The translations under genes and the position numbers were made by a program. The notes under the pieces are model-generated. The model had not been told where the DNA came from. It was given only the letters and a program-made list of their open reading frames with translations, and made no database searches. Below, piece by piece: positions 16,520-25,060 of a stretch of 64,000 nt of DNA (positions are counted from its first letter, which is position 1; each line of letters opens with the position of its first letter). The stretch comes from Bacillus sp. FJAT-49711 (GTDB taxonomy: Bacteria > Bacillota > Bacilli > Bacillales > Bacillaceae_C): the NCBI RefSeq assembly GCF_018343715.1, contig NZ_JAGYPL010000007.1, forward strand, positions 63,480 to 127,479. Direction: 5' to 3'.

Positions 16520-17608
16520 TTATACTGGAAGTACTACCCAAAAAGTATTACTCGAACTAGTCGTATCAATTCCAATTTCACCTTGATGATAGCCTTCGAT
16601 AATTTCCTTTGAGATTGCAAGACCTAATCCTGAACCTCCAGTCATACGGCTTCGGGAAGAATCGAGTCGGTAAAACCGTCTAAATACCTTTTCCTTTTCA
16701 ATTTCTGGAATTGGTTTGCTAGGTCCTGAAATTGAAATACGATAATCCTTCCCACGCCTTTCTCCTACCAATAAAATCGGCCCATCTCCTTCATAATAAT
16801 TAATGGCATTTTCCAGCAAGTTGCTAATTACTTGCTGTATTCCTACGACATGGATATCTATCTTGCATGATTCAATTTCTAATAGTATCGGAATATTCTT
16901 TTGTTCCAAAGTCCTTTCAAACATTGCAACACATTGGAGCAGTATAGGTTGAATTTCAAACGTTTCTTTTTCTACAATGGATTGAGCCGATAGGTAATCC
17001 CATTCTTTTAATTGCTCGAGCTGTTCAATCATTTTAGACAATCGGTTTGATTCCTGATGCAAGGATGCAAAAAGAGCTTTATCTCCTATTATATCTCCAT
17101 CTTTTAATGCTAGTAGATAACCATTTAAATTCGATAAGGGGGTTCTTATTTCATGTGATATGTCAGTTACAAGCCTATTCCGTTGTTGTTCATTTATTTG
17201 TAGCTGTTCAATAAGCCCATTATATTGTAAAGCCAGTTGCCCGATTTCATCTTTTTCATATACTTTTACTGGTTTAGGGTAATGACCAAGCTTCAGCTCT
17301 TTAGTAGATCGAATTAAATTTCGGATTGGTTTAATCAAGCGTTTGATTAAATAGAAATGGATAACACCCCCAAAAAAAGTAACCATAATCATTAAAACCC
17401 ATAAATAATTGAGAAGGGTACGATTAAACAGCTGTTGCCGGAGTGTATCCAAATCCCCCACTTCTGCAGCTAAAAAGCAAGCGGTATTATAAATAGTCCA
17501 ACCACTTACAGAAGTAACCATCACAACAACTAAAATATTCAGAAACGTTAAACGCCATAGAAATCCAATTGGTGTGACGCGTGCTAAAAATCTATATATT
17601 CGAGACAA
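16520..17608 (-). CDS. Two-component sensor histidine kinase
   Basis: The kinase begins probably at the TTG at 17608 (GGGG 7 bases upstream, 17-base overlap with the regulator gene); a GTG at 17677 would give 385 residues but lacks a good site. It has two membrane spans around a short outside loop, a HAMP region (RLIKPIRNLIRSTKELK), HisKA with ISHEIRTPLSNLNGYL, and a HATPase domain with NLLENAINYY and GGSGLGLAISKEII. It is the last gene of the operon with a CcdA-like protein and a TlpA-like thioredoxin, so its signal may relate to the redox or folding state outside the membrane. The signal itself is not known. Confidence 0.9.
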   Translation of the reverse strand: MSRIYRFLARVTPIGFLWRLTFLNILVVVMVTSVSGWTIYNTACFLAAEVGDLDTLRQQLFNRTLLNYLWVLMIMVTFFGGVIHFYLIKRLIKPIRNLIRSTKELKLGHYPKPVKVYEKDEIGQLALQYNGLIEQLQINEQQRNRLVTDISHEIRTPLSNLNGYLLALKDGDIIGDKALFASLHQESNRLSKMIEQLEQLKEWDYLSAQSIVEKETFEIQPILLQCVAMFERTLEQKNIPILLEIESCKIDIHVVGIQQVISNLLENAINYYEGDGPILLVGERRGKDYRISISGPSKPIPEIEKEKVFRRFYRLDSSRSRMTGGSGLGLAISKEIIEGYHQGEIGIDTTSSSNTFWVVLPV

Positions 17609-18278
17609 ACTTATACCCCATTCCCCTAACTGTTTGGACACGCTTAGGCCTCGATGGATATTCTTCAATCTTTTCACGAAGTTTTTTTATATGCGCATCA
17701 ATCGTTCGATCCATGACATTGCGCTCCATGTTAGGGTGAATTTGCCTGATAAGTTGCTCGCGTGATAATACGATGTCTGGATTTTGCATGAAATAATACA
17801 ATAAATCAAACTCATATTTTGTTAGTTTTATAACTTGTCCATAAAGTAAAACTTGCCCTTTTCTTGGCATGATACATAAACCTGTATAGACAATTTTTTG
17901 ACATAACTGTTCCGTACGCCTAAGTACGGCTTCTACTTGTGCGATTAATTCATTAGGGTCAAATGGCTTTGTCATATATGCATCCGCACCTAATTTCAAC
18001 CCAGAAATTCTATCATCAATTCGGACTTTTGCTGAAAGCATAATTACCGAAACCTCATTATGCTTCTGCTTACTAATCCAAGTATAAAATTCTTCACCAC
18101 TAACCTTTGGAAGCATTAAATCCAAAATAATTAAGCATGGTCGGTATTCTAGGAAAACTGCTTTTGCTTCTTCTCCATCACTTGCTTCCACAACTTCATA
18201 TCCATTTTTCTTTAAATAGATATGTATGAGATTTCGAATCATCTTATCATCTTCAACAACCATAATCGTTTGTTTCAT
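17592..18278 (-). CDS. OmpR-family response regulator
   Basis: The protein has 228 residues from the ATG at 18278, with GAGGTG upstream. The receiver has the acidic pair VVEDDK, the phospho-acceptor Asp53 in LIILDLMLPK, and Lys in MTKPFDPNEL. The C-terminal winged helix has LTKYEFDLLYYFMQNP, VMDRTIDAHIKKLREKI and VRGMGYKFV. It is immediately upstream of its cognate kinase, with overlapping ends. It follows the TlpA-like gene by about 40 bases and is probably expressed with it. Confidence 0.92.
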   Translation of the reverse strand: MKQTIMVVEDDKMIRNLIHIYLKKNGYEVVEASDGEEAKAVFLEYRPCLIILDLMLPKVSGEEFYTWISKQKHNEVSVIMLSAKVRIDDRISGLKLGADAYMTKPFDPNELIAQVEAVLRRTEQLCQKIVYTGLCIMPRKGQVLLYGQVIKLTKYEFDLLYYFMQNPDIVLSREQLIRQIHPNMERNVMDRTIDAHIKKLREKIEEYPSRPKRVQTVRGMGYKFVSNI

Positions 18279-18318
18279 ATAAATCACCTCTATTCTAAGT
18301 TTATACGATAGAAGAGGC

Positions 18319-18897
18319 CTACTGCATCATTTCAAACTTCTGTACCATGAAATCATAATTCATTGCACCCATTACGATAAATTGAATGCGCCCATTCGAG
18401 TCAATCATATAGGTTGTAGGGTACGCCAATACTTGATATTCTCTTGAGACAGCTGATTCATTATCCAAAGGAATTGTTAGCGACAGGTTTAATTCATCAA
18501 CAAATTTTGGAACATTTTCTGGACTCGATTCTGTTTCAGATAAATTCACAGCTAAAACTTGTACATCTTTATTATCCTGAAACTTTTGCATATCAGGCAT
18601 CTCGGCTCGGCATGGTGGGCACCATGTTGCCCAAAAGTTTAGCATGACTCGTTTACCTCTATAATCCGACAACTTCACGACCTCACCATTTAATGTAGTA
18701 AGTTCAAAATCAGGAGCAAGCTCACCTTTACGTATTCCTGGATTACTGTATTCACTAATTTCTTCTGAATTATATATTTGCTCCGAGATTTCACTACCAT
18801 ATTCTCGAGCATTTTTTTCCTTTGAAGCAGCTATTAACTCATAAGTTGTCCAACCAAGCAGCCCTATGACTATTACAGCAAAAATCGCATTTTTCAT
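18319..18897 (-). CDS. TlpA/ResA-type membrane-anchored thiol-disulfide oxidoreductase
   Basis: A 192-residue protein with an N-terminal signal anchor (about 3-24) and a thioredoxin-fold domain facing outside. The active site is WCPPC (Cys93 and Cys96) after LNFWAT; cis-Pro lies in LAYPTTYMI. Proteins of this kind keep apocytochrome c or other exported proteins reduced, using electrons passed by CcdA. The ccdA-like gene is directly upstream with a 14-base gap, which supports this pairing. No cytochrome c gene is in view, so a StoA-like role in spores or a role for other exported proteins is equally possible. Confidence 0.88.
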   Translation of the reverse strand: MKNAIFAVIVIGLLGWTTYELIAASKEKNAREYGSEISEQIYNSEEISEYSNPGIRKGELAPDFELTTLNGEVVKLSDYRGKRVMLNFWATWCPPCRAEMPDMQKFQDNKDVQVLAVNLSETESSPENVPKFVDELNLSLTIPLDNESAVSREYQVLAYPTTYMIDSNGRIQFIVMGAMNYDFMVQKFEMMQ

Positions 18898-18911
18898 ACC
18901 TTATTACTCCT

Positions 18912-19670
18912 TTATCCTAATTTTTCAAACCATGTATCTTGCACTAATTTCAAAAGAAATTCAGTGATACGCGGCATTTGACCAGTAAATAAGATAAGTC
19001 CCATTATAATCATAATCACGGCACCTAATTTCATGATTATTTGGCTATATCGAGTAATCCACTTAGTTGAGCCTAGGAAAAACGTCAATAGTAGAAATGG
19101 CAATGCAAACCCTAATACATACATTATCGTGTATATGATTCCTTGGCCTGGATTACTAGCTGCAAGGAATAAGATTGAACCGAAGATTGGCCCAATACAA
19201 GGTGTCCAACCAGCGGCAAAACCCATACCCACAAAAAAAGTACCTAAATAGCCTACTGGTCTTTTTGCAAATTGAAAACGCTTTTCTTTCATTAATGCTG
19301 TAAAGTTAATCCACCCTCCGACGAAAAGACCCATCAAAATAATAAATATTCCAGCTAAACGTTGAATAAACAGCCCCGTATCACCTAGTAATATTTTTTG
19401 TATAAATTGTCCTAAATAAGAGGCACCGACCCCTAAGCTAATAAAAACAAGAGATACACCCAGCAAAAAAAATACTGAATGACTTAATAATTTACTTCGA
19501 ATTTTCATATTATGATTTCCTTGTAGTTCCTTAACACTGATGCCCGTAATATAGGATAAGTACGCTGGAAAAATTGGTAACACACATGGCGATAAAAATG
19601 ATAATGCCCCTGCTCCTAACGCCAAAAACATCCCTATCACTAATATCGTATCTGTCTCAATTCCGCCCAT
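18912..19670 (-). CDS. CcdA-family thiol-disulfide transmembrane transporter
   Basis: A 252-residue membrane protein with six spans. The two reactive cysteines are in SFLSPCVLPIFPAYLSY (Cys29) and GFAAGWTPCIGPIFGS (Cys158), the two equivalent positions in CcdA/DsbD proteins. It carries reducing equivalents from thioredoxin in the cytoplasm to a thiol-disulfide protein outside, here most likely the TlpA-like product of the next gene. Its start overlaps the end of the preceding membrane gene by 14 bases. Confidence 0.9.
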   Translation of the reverse strand: MGGIETDTILVIGMFLALGAGALSFLSPCVLPIFPAYLSYITGISVKELQGNHNMKIRSKLLSHSVFFLLGVSLVFISLGVGASYLGQFIQKILLGDTGLFIQRLAGIFIILMGLFVGGWINFTALMKEKRFQFAKRPVGYLGTFFVGMGFAAGWTPCIGPIFGSILFLAASNPGQGIIYTIMYVLGFALPFLLLTFFLGSTKWITRYSQIIMKLGAVIMIIMGLILFTGQMPRITEFLLKLVQDTWFEKLG

Positions 19671-20400
19671 TTATGACACCCTCTTTCATTTTTTGATAAA
19701 CCATTAGAAAACAACATATTATAAGTATTAAAACTAAAAACCATGGTCCCACTGTATAACCAAATATCATCAGGATTGGCTGTATAACTGCCAAACTAAA
19801 ACTTCCTATCGTCCACCCAAGAAATATAAGTAGATTCAACCGGCAAGGACATACAAATTTACGTATCACTACAAACGCAATATTTAAAAATGCTACTAAA
19901 CCCATATATCCGATTGAATAAGTATTTTTATTCCAAATAACTTGCATGAATTCGTACACAAATGATGCAGTTAAAAATATATTCGTAAAGGCAACCGAAA
20001 AAAGAAGTGCATCAACCTTTCCGCGATTATATTGGATCACAATTGTTATTACACTCAATAGAATAGCTAAGTAAAAAGCATTTGAGTTACTCGGGTAAGA
20101 TAATATAGCTAACGGGTCCTCTATAAAGATTCTTAAGTTTAAAATTATTTTTCCAATCCAAATAAAAATAGTAAAATTAATTAGTTGTCCTAATACTTCT
20201 TCCATACTGGCTTTCCTTTTTTCTTTGGAAAAGTCACTTAATATGTAATAAGTAAGAAATCCCATACTCCAACTAAAAATGATCATAGCAATTGACGAAT
20301 GATTACTCGACAGTTCCATAGCTAACCCCCAGATAAAATAGCTCAATGTCAACATTACTAAAGGTTTATGAAAGTTTGATGAAAATGGGTAATTATTCAA
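19657..20400 (-). CDS. Multi-span membrane protein of the CcdA/TlpA operon, unknown function
   Basis: A 247-residue protein with about eight hydrophobic segments and very few charged residues. I do not recognise the family. A CPC pair (VIRKFVCPCRLN, near residue 185) lies between membrane segments and is the only obvious candidate for redox chemistry. It opens the operon that continues with CcdA, TlpA and the two-component system, and it overlaps ccdA, so it is probably made with CcdA in fixed proportion. A role in the same thiol pathway is an inference. Confidence 0.6.
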   Translation of the reverse strand: MNNYPFSSNFHKPLVMLTLSYFIWGLAMELSSNHSSIAMIIFSWSMGFLTYYILSDFSKEKRKASMEEVLGQLINFTIFIWIGKIILNLRIFIEDPLAILSYPSNSNAFYLAILLSVITIVIQYNRGKVDALLFSVAFTNIFLTASFVYEFMQVIWNKNTYSIGYMGLVAFLNIAFVVIRKFVCPCRLNLLIFLGWTIGSFSLAVIQPILMIFGYTVGPWFLVLILIICCFLMVYQKMKEGVINGRN

Positions 20401-20667
20401 CTTAATTAAAATTAAATGGCTATATAAGAAAAGCGAAATGCACCCGAAATGGAAATAAGGCTAAGTACACAACGTCCTATGGTAACTCCTTACATGAGTC
20501 GCCATTGTGCGAGTCGACCGCAACAAAAAAAATATTCTAATTCAATAAAAGGTGATTTGCCTTTCACTGAAACTAGTTTAGACCTTGAGACGATGGCGCT
20601 TGGAACTAGACGTAACAGACACCCGTTTAGGAGTTCATTCAAGTAAAATTTAATACTTTCTTTACTA
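20401..20667. other. Intergenic stretch upstream of the CcdA operon, origin unclear
   Basis: It holds the promoter region of the operon that starts at 20400. A plus-strand frame of 65 codons (20449-20646) is open but lacks a ribosome binding site and resembles nothing I know; it may be a remnant. Confidence 0.3.
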
Positions 20668-20706
20668 AAAAAAGCCGACTCGAATTTATTTTTCGAGTCG
20701 GCTTTT
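20668..20706 (+). terminator. Strong hairpin terminator, active in both directions
   Basis: AAAGCCGACTCGA (20671-20683) pairs perfectly with 20693-20705 around a 9-base loop, with T-runs on both strands. No intact gene ends next to it on the plus strand. Confidence 0.75.
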
Positions 20707-20919
20707 TGATTGATCAACTATATTTCTAAACCATTATGCTCAGTTTAATATCGTTTAGTTGTAAGGCAAATTTTATAGTGTCCAGATAAGGACTTTTGTT
20801 ATTTATAGGGAAGTTTTTTCTCGAAAGGCAATTTCACAGCCAACTTGAACAATGGTTCTCAGATCTCCCTAATTTCACCAATTTCACTTTGCAAAAATTG
20901 AGTTATTATAAATGCCAAT

Positions 20920-21175
20920 TTAAGTACGTACAAAAATGCTCGTTTAACCGTGTACATTTTTGATTTCCAGTGTATAATTACAACTTTACTTGGAGGGGCG
21001 AGCATGATAGCCTTGTTCGGTCAGCCAGCCCTTGTAATAGCTGGCTTTTGGCTGCCGAATCATGCGAGTAGAGGTCTCCATGTCAAGTTGTAATTATTCA
21101 TGCACATGTATAGAGAAGCACATTTTAAGCGAAAGTGTACATGCTTAGACAAGCAAAAATGTACATTTTGATACG
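20920..21175 (+). mobile_element. Hairpin element flanked by TGTACATTTT repeats (IS21-like end remnant or MITE)
   Basis: The core is a long imperfect palindrome of about 122 bases. Its outer arms are 13 bp and perfect (20974-20986 with 21085-21097). Inside are ACTTGGAG/CTCCATGT, GCATGA/TCATGC, TTCGG/CCGAA and CAGCCA/TGGCTG. On either side lie copies of TGTACATTTT or its complement (20928-20938, 20951-20961, 21136-21142, 21160-21169). Repeated copies of such a motif near both ends are known for IS21-family elements, so a transposon relic is my first guess; a structured RNA is the alternative. No transposase gene is present. Confidence 0.4.
21004..21093 (+). CDS. 29-residue ORF inside the hairpin element
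   Basis: TTGGAGG lies about 8 bases before an ATG that opens a 29-codon frame (MIALFGQPALVIAGFWLPNH, ending in KL). Most of it is folded into the hairpin described at 20920-21175, so it may be a chance frame. The hydrophobic middle resembles a short membrane peptide. I cannot say that it is translated. Confidence 0.2.
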   Translation: MIALFGQPALVIAGFWLPNHASRGLHVKL

Positions 21176-21203
21176 GACATTTATAGTTATAAATAAATGT
21201 GAA

Positions 21204-21392
21204 TTAATCAAAGTCAATCACAGGGACACCTAGCAGATTTAAAGCGAATCCATGGATCAAAGCGGTCGGAAAGATAATAATAATACTCATGATCATCTTA
21301 GTTTCATACAACAAACCAGTCTTTTCAATCCTCTTGCCATTCAGGCGGCTTTTAAATGCACTTATTGCAATTCCATAGATATTAAACACCAT
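21204..21392 (-). CDS. Short hydrophobic ORF, possible gene fragment
   Basis: A 62-residue frame starts 20 bases after the broken amine oxidase on the same strand. The second half is hydrophobic (MIMSIIIIFPTALIHGFALNLLG). There is no good ribosome binding site, and the frame is open further upstream without a start, so it may be the tail of a decayed membrane protein gene. The family is not recognised. Confidence 0.25.
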   Translation of the reverse strand: MVFNIYGIAISAFKSRLNGKRIEKTGLLYETKMIMSIIIIFPTALIHGFALNLLGVPVIDFD

Positions 21393-21411
21393 GATGGCTC
21401 GTGTTCTGTTG

Positions 21412-22522
21412 TCATAAAGGCTTGTTATTTAAGTTCATAATTTCAAAAAGTGCATGTTCAGCTGACTGAAGTGCACCTTCAAGATGTCCACCAAATTGTG
21501 AGCTTGTCTCTGTTCCAGCAAAAATAATTTTCTTTTCCCAAATTCCGGCTTTTGGTGGTTTACCATACCTCGGAAAATCTCTAAGCGGCTCTAGGTCTTC
21601 CTTAACAGCCGTTTCAGAATCTTCTGCCCAATCCTTGTACAAGGTGGCTTTTACGTTTTGAGCTGATGGCCCAAAGAGCCTAACCAATTGATCAATGACT
21701 AATTTTAAAACCTTATCTTTTCCTAGTTCTCCGCGCATTTTTGCTGATATTCCGAAGAAACCAAATAATGCACCAGAACCTGTTTCGGAAGAAGCATCAT
21801 GGATTTCTTGCAAGGGTCCTACCCGACTTGATACGAATCCCGAGAGTCCTAGTTCCCTCCGAAAGGGACGTTCATAAATTGCTACTACCTTGGCCTGTCC
21901 TGCCATCCATGAAGGTTTGTATTCAAGGTCAGTAACAAGATTTGGAGGGAGAGAAGGGGAGAATTCAATATGACGCACCACAATTCGAGGCGGCAACGCT
22001 AGGATAACAGCACTTGCGGTTACAATTTTTCTCTTTCCATCAGGAAGTGTTGCTTCAACTGTTATAGTTCCGTCTTCATCAAGTCGAATTGCTGTAACTC
22101 GCGTTTCAAGCTCAACTGTCCCTGGGGCAATAGTATCTGCTATAGCATCTATAAGAGATTAAACACCTCCTATGAATCGAATTGAAGTTTCATCAGTATT
22201 TTCAGGCATTACATAACGCTCGGGTGATTGATTTTTGGAGCGCTCAAAAAGCATTGTCCCTTTGGTGTATTGAACAAAAGTTCCTATATTCAGTTCTTTA
22301 ATAAGATTTGTAATCGTGTTCTCATACTGCGGCCAGAACCAAGTTGGCCCAAGGTCAAATTTACCTAGGTCATGTCTGTTTGAATCAGTAGAGCTCAAGA
22401 TTCTACCGCCAATCCTATCTCTAGCTTCTAGAACCCTACATTTGATGCCCTGTGCAGTAAATAGAGATGCAAGCCCGTAGGCCACTTAAACCAGCTCCAA
22501 CAATGTCTATCGGATTTTTCAT
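21412..22522 (-). pseudogene. Flavin monoamine oxidase, broken by a frameshift and a stop
   Basis: From an ATG at 22522 the frame reads KNPIDIVGAGLSGL (FAD-binding motif), then shifts by one base to AYGLASLFTAQGIKCRVLEA and RDRIGGR. It continues to FIGGV, meets an in-frame TAA at about 22160, and resumes without shift as SLIDAIADTIAPGTVELETR through to a C-terminal flavin site (IIFAGTETSSQFGGHLEGA) and the TGA at 21412. Together the parts cover a full-length FAD-dependent amine oxidase of about 370 residues. The two defects should inactivate it. Confidence 0.8.
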
Positions 22523-22783
22523 ATTCTCGCCTCTTTCCTCTTTCCCGACCGAGTGTATGCTGCTGTTTAAATGTACTTATTAAACAAGCAAATGGGATTC
22601 TTTTTGTAAAAAAAGATCTGTTTGTGCACTATTTTCCGTAAGGTACGAGATAAACAATATATCGTAATATCTCAATATGCGGATATTACGATTTTGATCT
22701 GATTTTGTCAATTAATGTGTGTTCATATTTCCCTTCTATGTGCTCACCCGCAGTTTTCATTAGATTCTATAGAGAGTTTGATA
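22523..22783. other. AT-rich intergenic stretch, no gene seen
   Basis: This lies upstream of the broken amine oxidase. It contains an AT-rich inverted stretch around 22660-22695 (ATCGTAATATC and GATATTACGAT) that could be an operator. No reading frame of note. Confidence 0.4.
22660..22695. promoter_or_regulatory. Inverted repeat upstream of the amine oxidase pseudogene
   Basis: ATCGTAATATC and GATATTACGAT form an 11-bp perfect inverted repeat with a short spacer in the upstream region of the broken amine oxidase. It has the size of a regulator binding site. No candidate binder is identified. Confidence 0.35.
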
Positions 22784-22974
22784 AATAAGCGGATAAAATT
22801 CTCTTAACTAGAAAAAATCACTGAAAATAGCTTTAATAGACGGAAAGATTCCGACTATCGACTCAAAAATCGGAAAAATAAGTGACTTTGCATTGCTTAA
22901 TCGGAAAAACTCCGCTTATATACGCTGGACTGAGTTCTTTTCTGCAGTATAACCGGAAAAGCTCCGCTTATTTT
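22784..22974. repeat. Cluster of short CGGAAAA/TCCG palindromic repeats
   Basis: Related units occur at about 22784-22805, 22841-22860, 22899-22922 and 22949-22974. The last two share CGGAAAA(A/G)CTCCGCTTAT. Each has a CGGA/TCCG mini-stem beside an ATAAGC or GCTTAT flank. They lie in the gap after rpsI. Short intergenic repeats of this form are common in some Bacillales genomes, as far as I recall. Confidence 0.6.
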
Positions 22975-23042
22975 AATTATCATTGGTTACTCAAAACTTG
23001 GTGAACAAAGGGAGTAAAGTAGAGTCAGAAACTAAAGGAAAT

Positions 23043-23075
23043 AAAAAAGACCCCCAACCAAAATGATTGAGAGCC
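23043..23075 (-). terminator. Terminator of rplM-rpsI
   Basis: On the minus strand an 11-bp stem with several G-U pairs (23075-23065 with 23059-23049) and a 5-base loop is followed by six T. It lies 15 bases past the rpsI stop codon. Confidence 0.65.
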
Positions 23076-23089
23076 TTGAACGCCAATTA

Positions 23090-23482
23090 TTAACGTTTTG
23101 AGAACTGTGGTGCACGACGTGCGCCTTTAAGACCGTACTTCTTACGTTCTTTCATACGTGGGTCACGAGTTAATAGACCTGCACGCTTAAGTGTTCCACG
23201 GTATTCAGGATCTGCTTCAAGCAATGCGCGAGCGATTCCGTGACGGATAGCTCCTGCTTGGCCTGTATAACCGCCGCCTTTTACAGAAACAAGTACGTTG
23301 TAGTTTCCTACTGTTTCAGTTGCTGCAAGTGGCTGTTTAATGACTTCGCGTAAAGCTGCGAATGGAATATAGTCTTCTACTTCACGATCGTTAATAATGA
23401 TACGGCCTTCGCCTGGTACTAAACGTACGCGGGCAACAGAGCTTTTACGGCGACCTGTACCATAGTATTGAACTTGTGCCAA
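23090..23482 (-). CDS. rpsI: 30S ribosomal protein S9
   Basis: The protein has 130 residues, the usual length. [20 protein letters not shown] opens it, [19 protein letters not shown] is the conserved centre, and the basic tail ends RAPQFSKR, the extension that reaches the P-site tRNA in the 30S subunit. It follows rplM by 20 bases; the two form the conserved rplM-rpsI operon. Confidence 0.98.
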   Translation of the reverse strand: MAQVQYYGTGRRKSSVARVRLVPGEGRIIINDREVEDYIPFAALREVIKQPLAATETVGNYNVLVSVKGGGYTGQAGAIRHGIARALLEADPEYRGTLKRAGLLTRDPRMKERKKYGLKGARRAPQFSKR

Positions 23483-23502
23483 TATAATGCCCTCCCTTTA
23501 AT

Positions 23503-23940
23503 TTACCCGCGAAGCTCGTATACTTCCGGTTTTTGCGCTTGGTGTGGATGTTCTGCACCAGCATAAACGTGTAATTTTTTACCCATTTGACGTCCTAAAG
23601 ATCCTTTAGGAAGCATGCCTTTGATTGCAAGCTCAAGCATTTTTGTAGGATACTTGGCACGCATTTCTCCAGCAGTTCTAGTTTTCAAGCCGCCCGCAAA
23701 TCCTGTATGGCGGTAATAGATTTTGTCAGATAGTTTCTTACCAGTTAATTCGATTTTATCAGCGTTAATAAGAATTACGTGATCGCCAGTATCAACATGT
23801 GGCGTGAAAGTTGGTTTATGTTTACCGCGCAAAATGGACGCTACTTCTGATGCAAGACGACCAAGAGTTTTGCCTTCAGCGTCTACAACGTACCATTTAC
23901 GTTCGATTTCACTGGCTTTAGCCATATACGTAGTACGCAT
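23503..23940 (-). CDS. rplM: 50S ribosomal protein L13
   Basis: The protein has 145 residues. The start [16 protein letters not shown] matches the B. subtilis N-terminus, and [20 protein letters not shown] and [12 protein letters not shown] are conserved. L13 is an early-assembly protein of the 50S subunit. The ribosome binding site is GGAGGG. A 5' leader with a hairpin (23991-24017) and a strong promoter (24042-24070) lie upstream; in Bacilli L13 is thought to repress its own operon through such a leader. Confidence 0.98.
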   Translation of the reverse strand: MRTTYMAKASEIERKWYVVDAEGKTLGRLASEVASILRGKHKPTFTPHVDTGDHVILINADKIELTGKKLSDKIYYRHTGFAGGLKTRTAGEMRAKYPTKMLELAIKGMLPKGSLGRQMGKKLHVYAGAEHPHQAQKPEVYELRG

Positions 23941-23990
23941 TTGTTACCCTCCCAAATATAAAAAAATTCCAAGTTCGTATTTATTTCAAT

Positions 23991-24017
23991 CACAATAAGT
24001 TTCCGGGGCTTATCGTG
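23991..24017 (-). ncRNA. L13 leader hairpin
   Basis: A 9-bp stem (24017-24009 with 23999-23991, one G-U pair) with a 9-base loop sits in the rplM 5' untranslated region, about 50 bases before the start codon. Its place fits the L13-binding leader known from Bacilli; I judge this by position and shape, not by matching a consensus. Confidence 0.5.
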
Positions 24018-24041
24018 GGGTTAAAAACAATACCATAGGAT

Positions 24042-24070
24042 ATGATATCGTTTTTGGCAAGCAAAGTCAA
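24042..24070 (-). promoter_or_regulatory. Promoter of rplM-rpsI
   Basis: On the minus strand TTGACT (24070-24065) and TATCAT (24047-24042) are 17 bases apart, a good SigA promoter. It gives a leader of about 95 bases. Confidence 0.65.
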
Positions 24071-24305
24071 GAAATATTTGAACACCAGGTGAAGTTGTTA
24101 AAGATAAAAATTTATCAATATCGTTTTGGAGTTCGGCAATTAACACTTTACAGCGAAATTACATTCATTTTATTTCGAATCAAATCATAATAAGTGCTTC
24201 ATACGACGCATTTAAGGTCCATTCGAAAAGGAATCGTGGCACACTCACCGTTTTTTTTGTGTCCGAAGCCATTGGAGCGAGATTTAATTCCATCGCAACA
24301 CCCAT
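24071..24305. other. Intergenic stretch between truA and the rplM promoter
   Basis: I see no gene, repeat or clear terminator for truA. A weak inverted repeat lies near 24238-24263 around a T-run. Confidence 0.4.
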
Positions 24306-25043
24306 TTAGTAGTAAACCTCCCACAAGTACAACCCCTCCGCGGGAGCGGTTTTTCCTGCGAGGATACGATCTCGACCTGCTAAAATTACTGGAACTCGAT
24401 CAAGGTCAATCTTTCCCGCTCCGACTGCAAGCAACGTGCCTACTATGATCCTCACCATATTATAAAGGAATCCATTTCCAGTAAAGGTGAAGACAATTTC
24501 CTCGGCGTTTTGCTCTATTTCAATAGAGGATACGGTTCTTACTTTGTTGTCCATATTCGTTTTAGCGGAACAGAAGCTCGTATAGTCATGAGTTCCGACC
24601 AAGAATTCAGCAGCTTTTTTCACTTTGCTCATATCCAACCTATAAGGATGAAAAGCAGCGTAATGAAGTTTGAATGGATCACGAACGGAACTTGTATACA
24701 CAATATATTTATACTGCTTTCCACTTGCATCAAAACGAGCATGGAAACTTGAAGGAGCAGCGACCACTTCCATAAACGATATATCACTTGGTAGTAAGCC
24801 ATTCAACGCTCTTACCCAGCGCTCCGATGATAGCTGTAATGATGAATCAAAATGAACGACTTGCCCTCTCGCATGGACGCCGGCATCGGTACGGCCTGAG
24901 GCAACCACACTTACTTCCTTCCCCTTATGCATTTTTGCAAGTGATTTTTCAAGCTCCCCTTGGACCGTTCTTCCGTTAGGCTGAATTTGAAACCCCGAAA
25001 AGCCTGAACCATCATACGCAATAATCCCTTTATATCGTTGCAT
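24306..25043 (-). CDS. truA: tRNA pseudouridine synthase A (positions 38-40)
   Basis: The protein has 245 residues from the ATG at 25043, which has GAAGGA 9 bases upstream; the TTG at 25052 is too close to that site. The catalytic motif SGRTDAGVHA contains the essential Asp, and the N-terminal strand RYKGIIAYDGSGFSGFQIQP and the late GNGFLYNMVRIIVGTLL are typical. The enzyme converts uridines 38-40 in the tRNA anticodon stem to pseudouridine. It follows ecfT directly, the order also known in B. subtilis. Confidence 0.97.
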   Translation of the reverse strand: MQRYKGIIAYDGSGFSGFQIQPNGRTVQGELEKSLAKMHKGKEVSVVASGRTDAGVHARGQVVHFDSSLQLSSERWVRALNGLLPSDISFMEVVAAPSSFHARFDASGKQYKYIVYTSSVRDPFKLHYAAFHPYRLDMSKVKKAAEFLVGTHDYTSFCSAKTNMDNKVRTVSSIEIEQNAEEIVFTFTGNGFLYNMVRIIVGTLLAVGAGKIDLDRVPVILAGRDRILAGKTAPAEGLYLWEVYY

Positions 25044-25060
25044 GTTTTTCAATCCTTCAT

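Noticed and set aside
20490-20717. Minus-strand 75-codon frame
   Set aside because: It starts inside a strong terminator stem and lacks a ribosome binding site; composition is not convincing.
22784-22974. CRISPR array
   Set aside because: Units are short, unevenly spaced and diverged, with no constant spacer length and no cas genes nearby.
24238-24263. Terminator for truA
   Set aside because: The inverted repeat is short and the T-run lies inside the loop, not after the stem.
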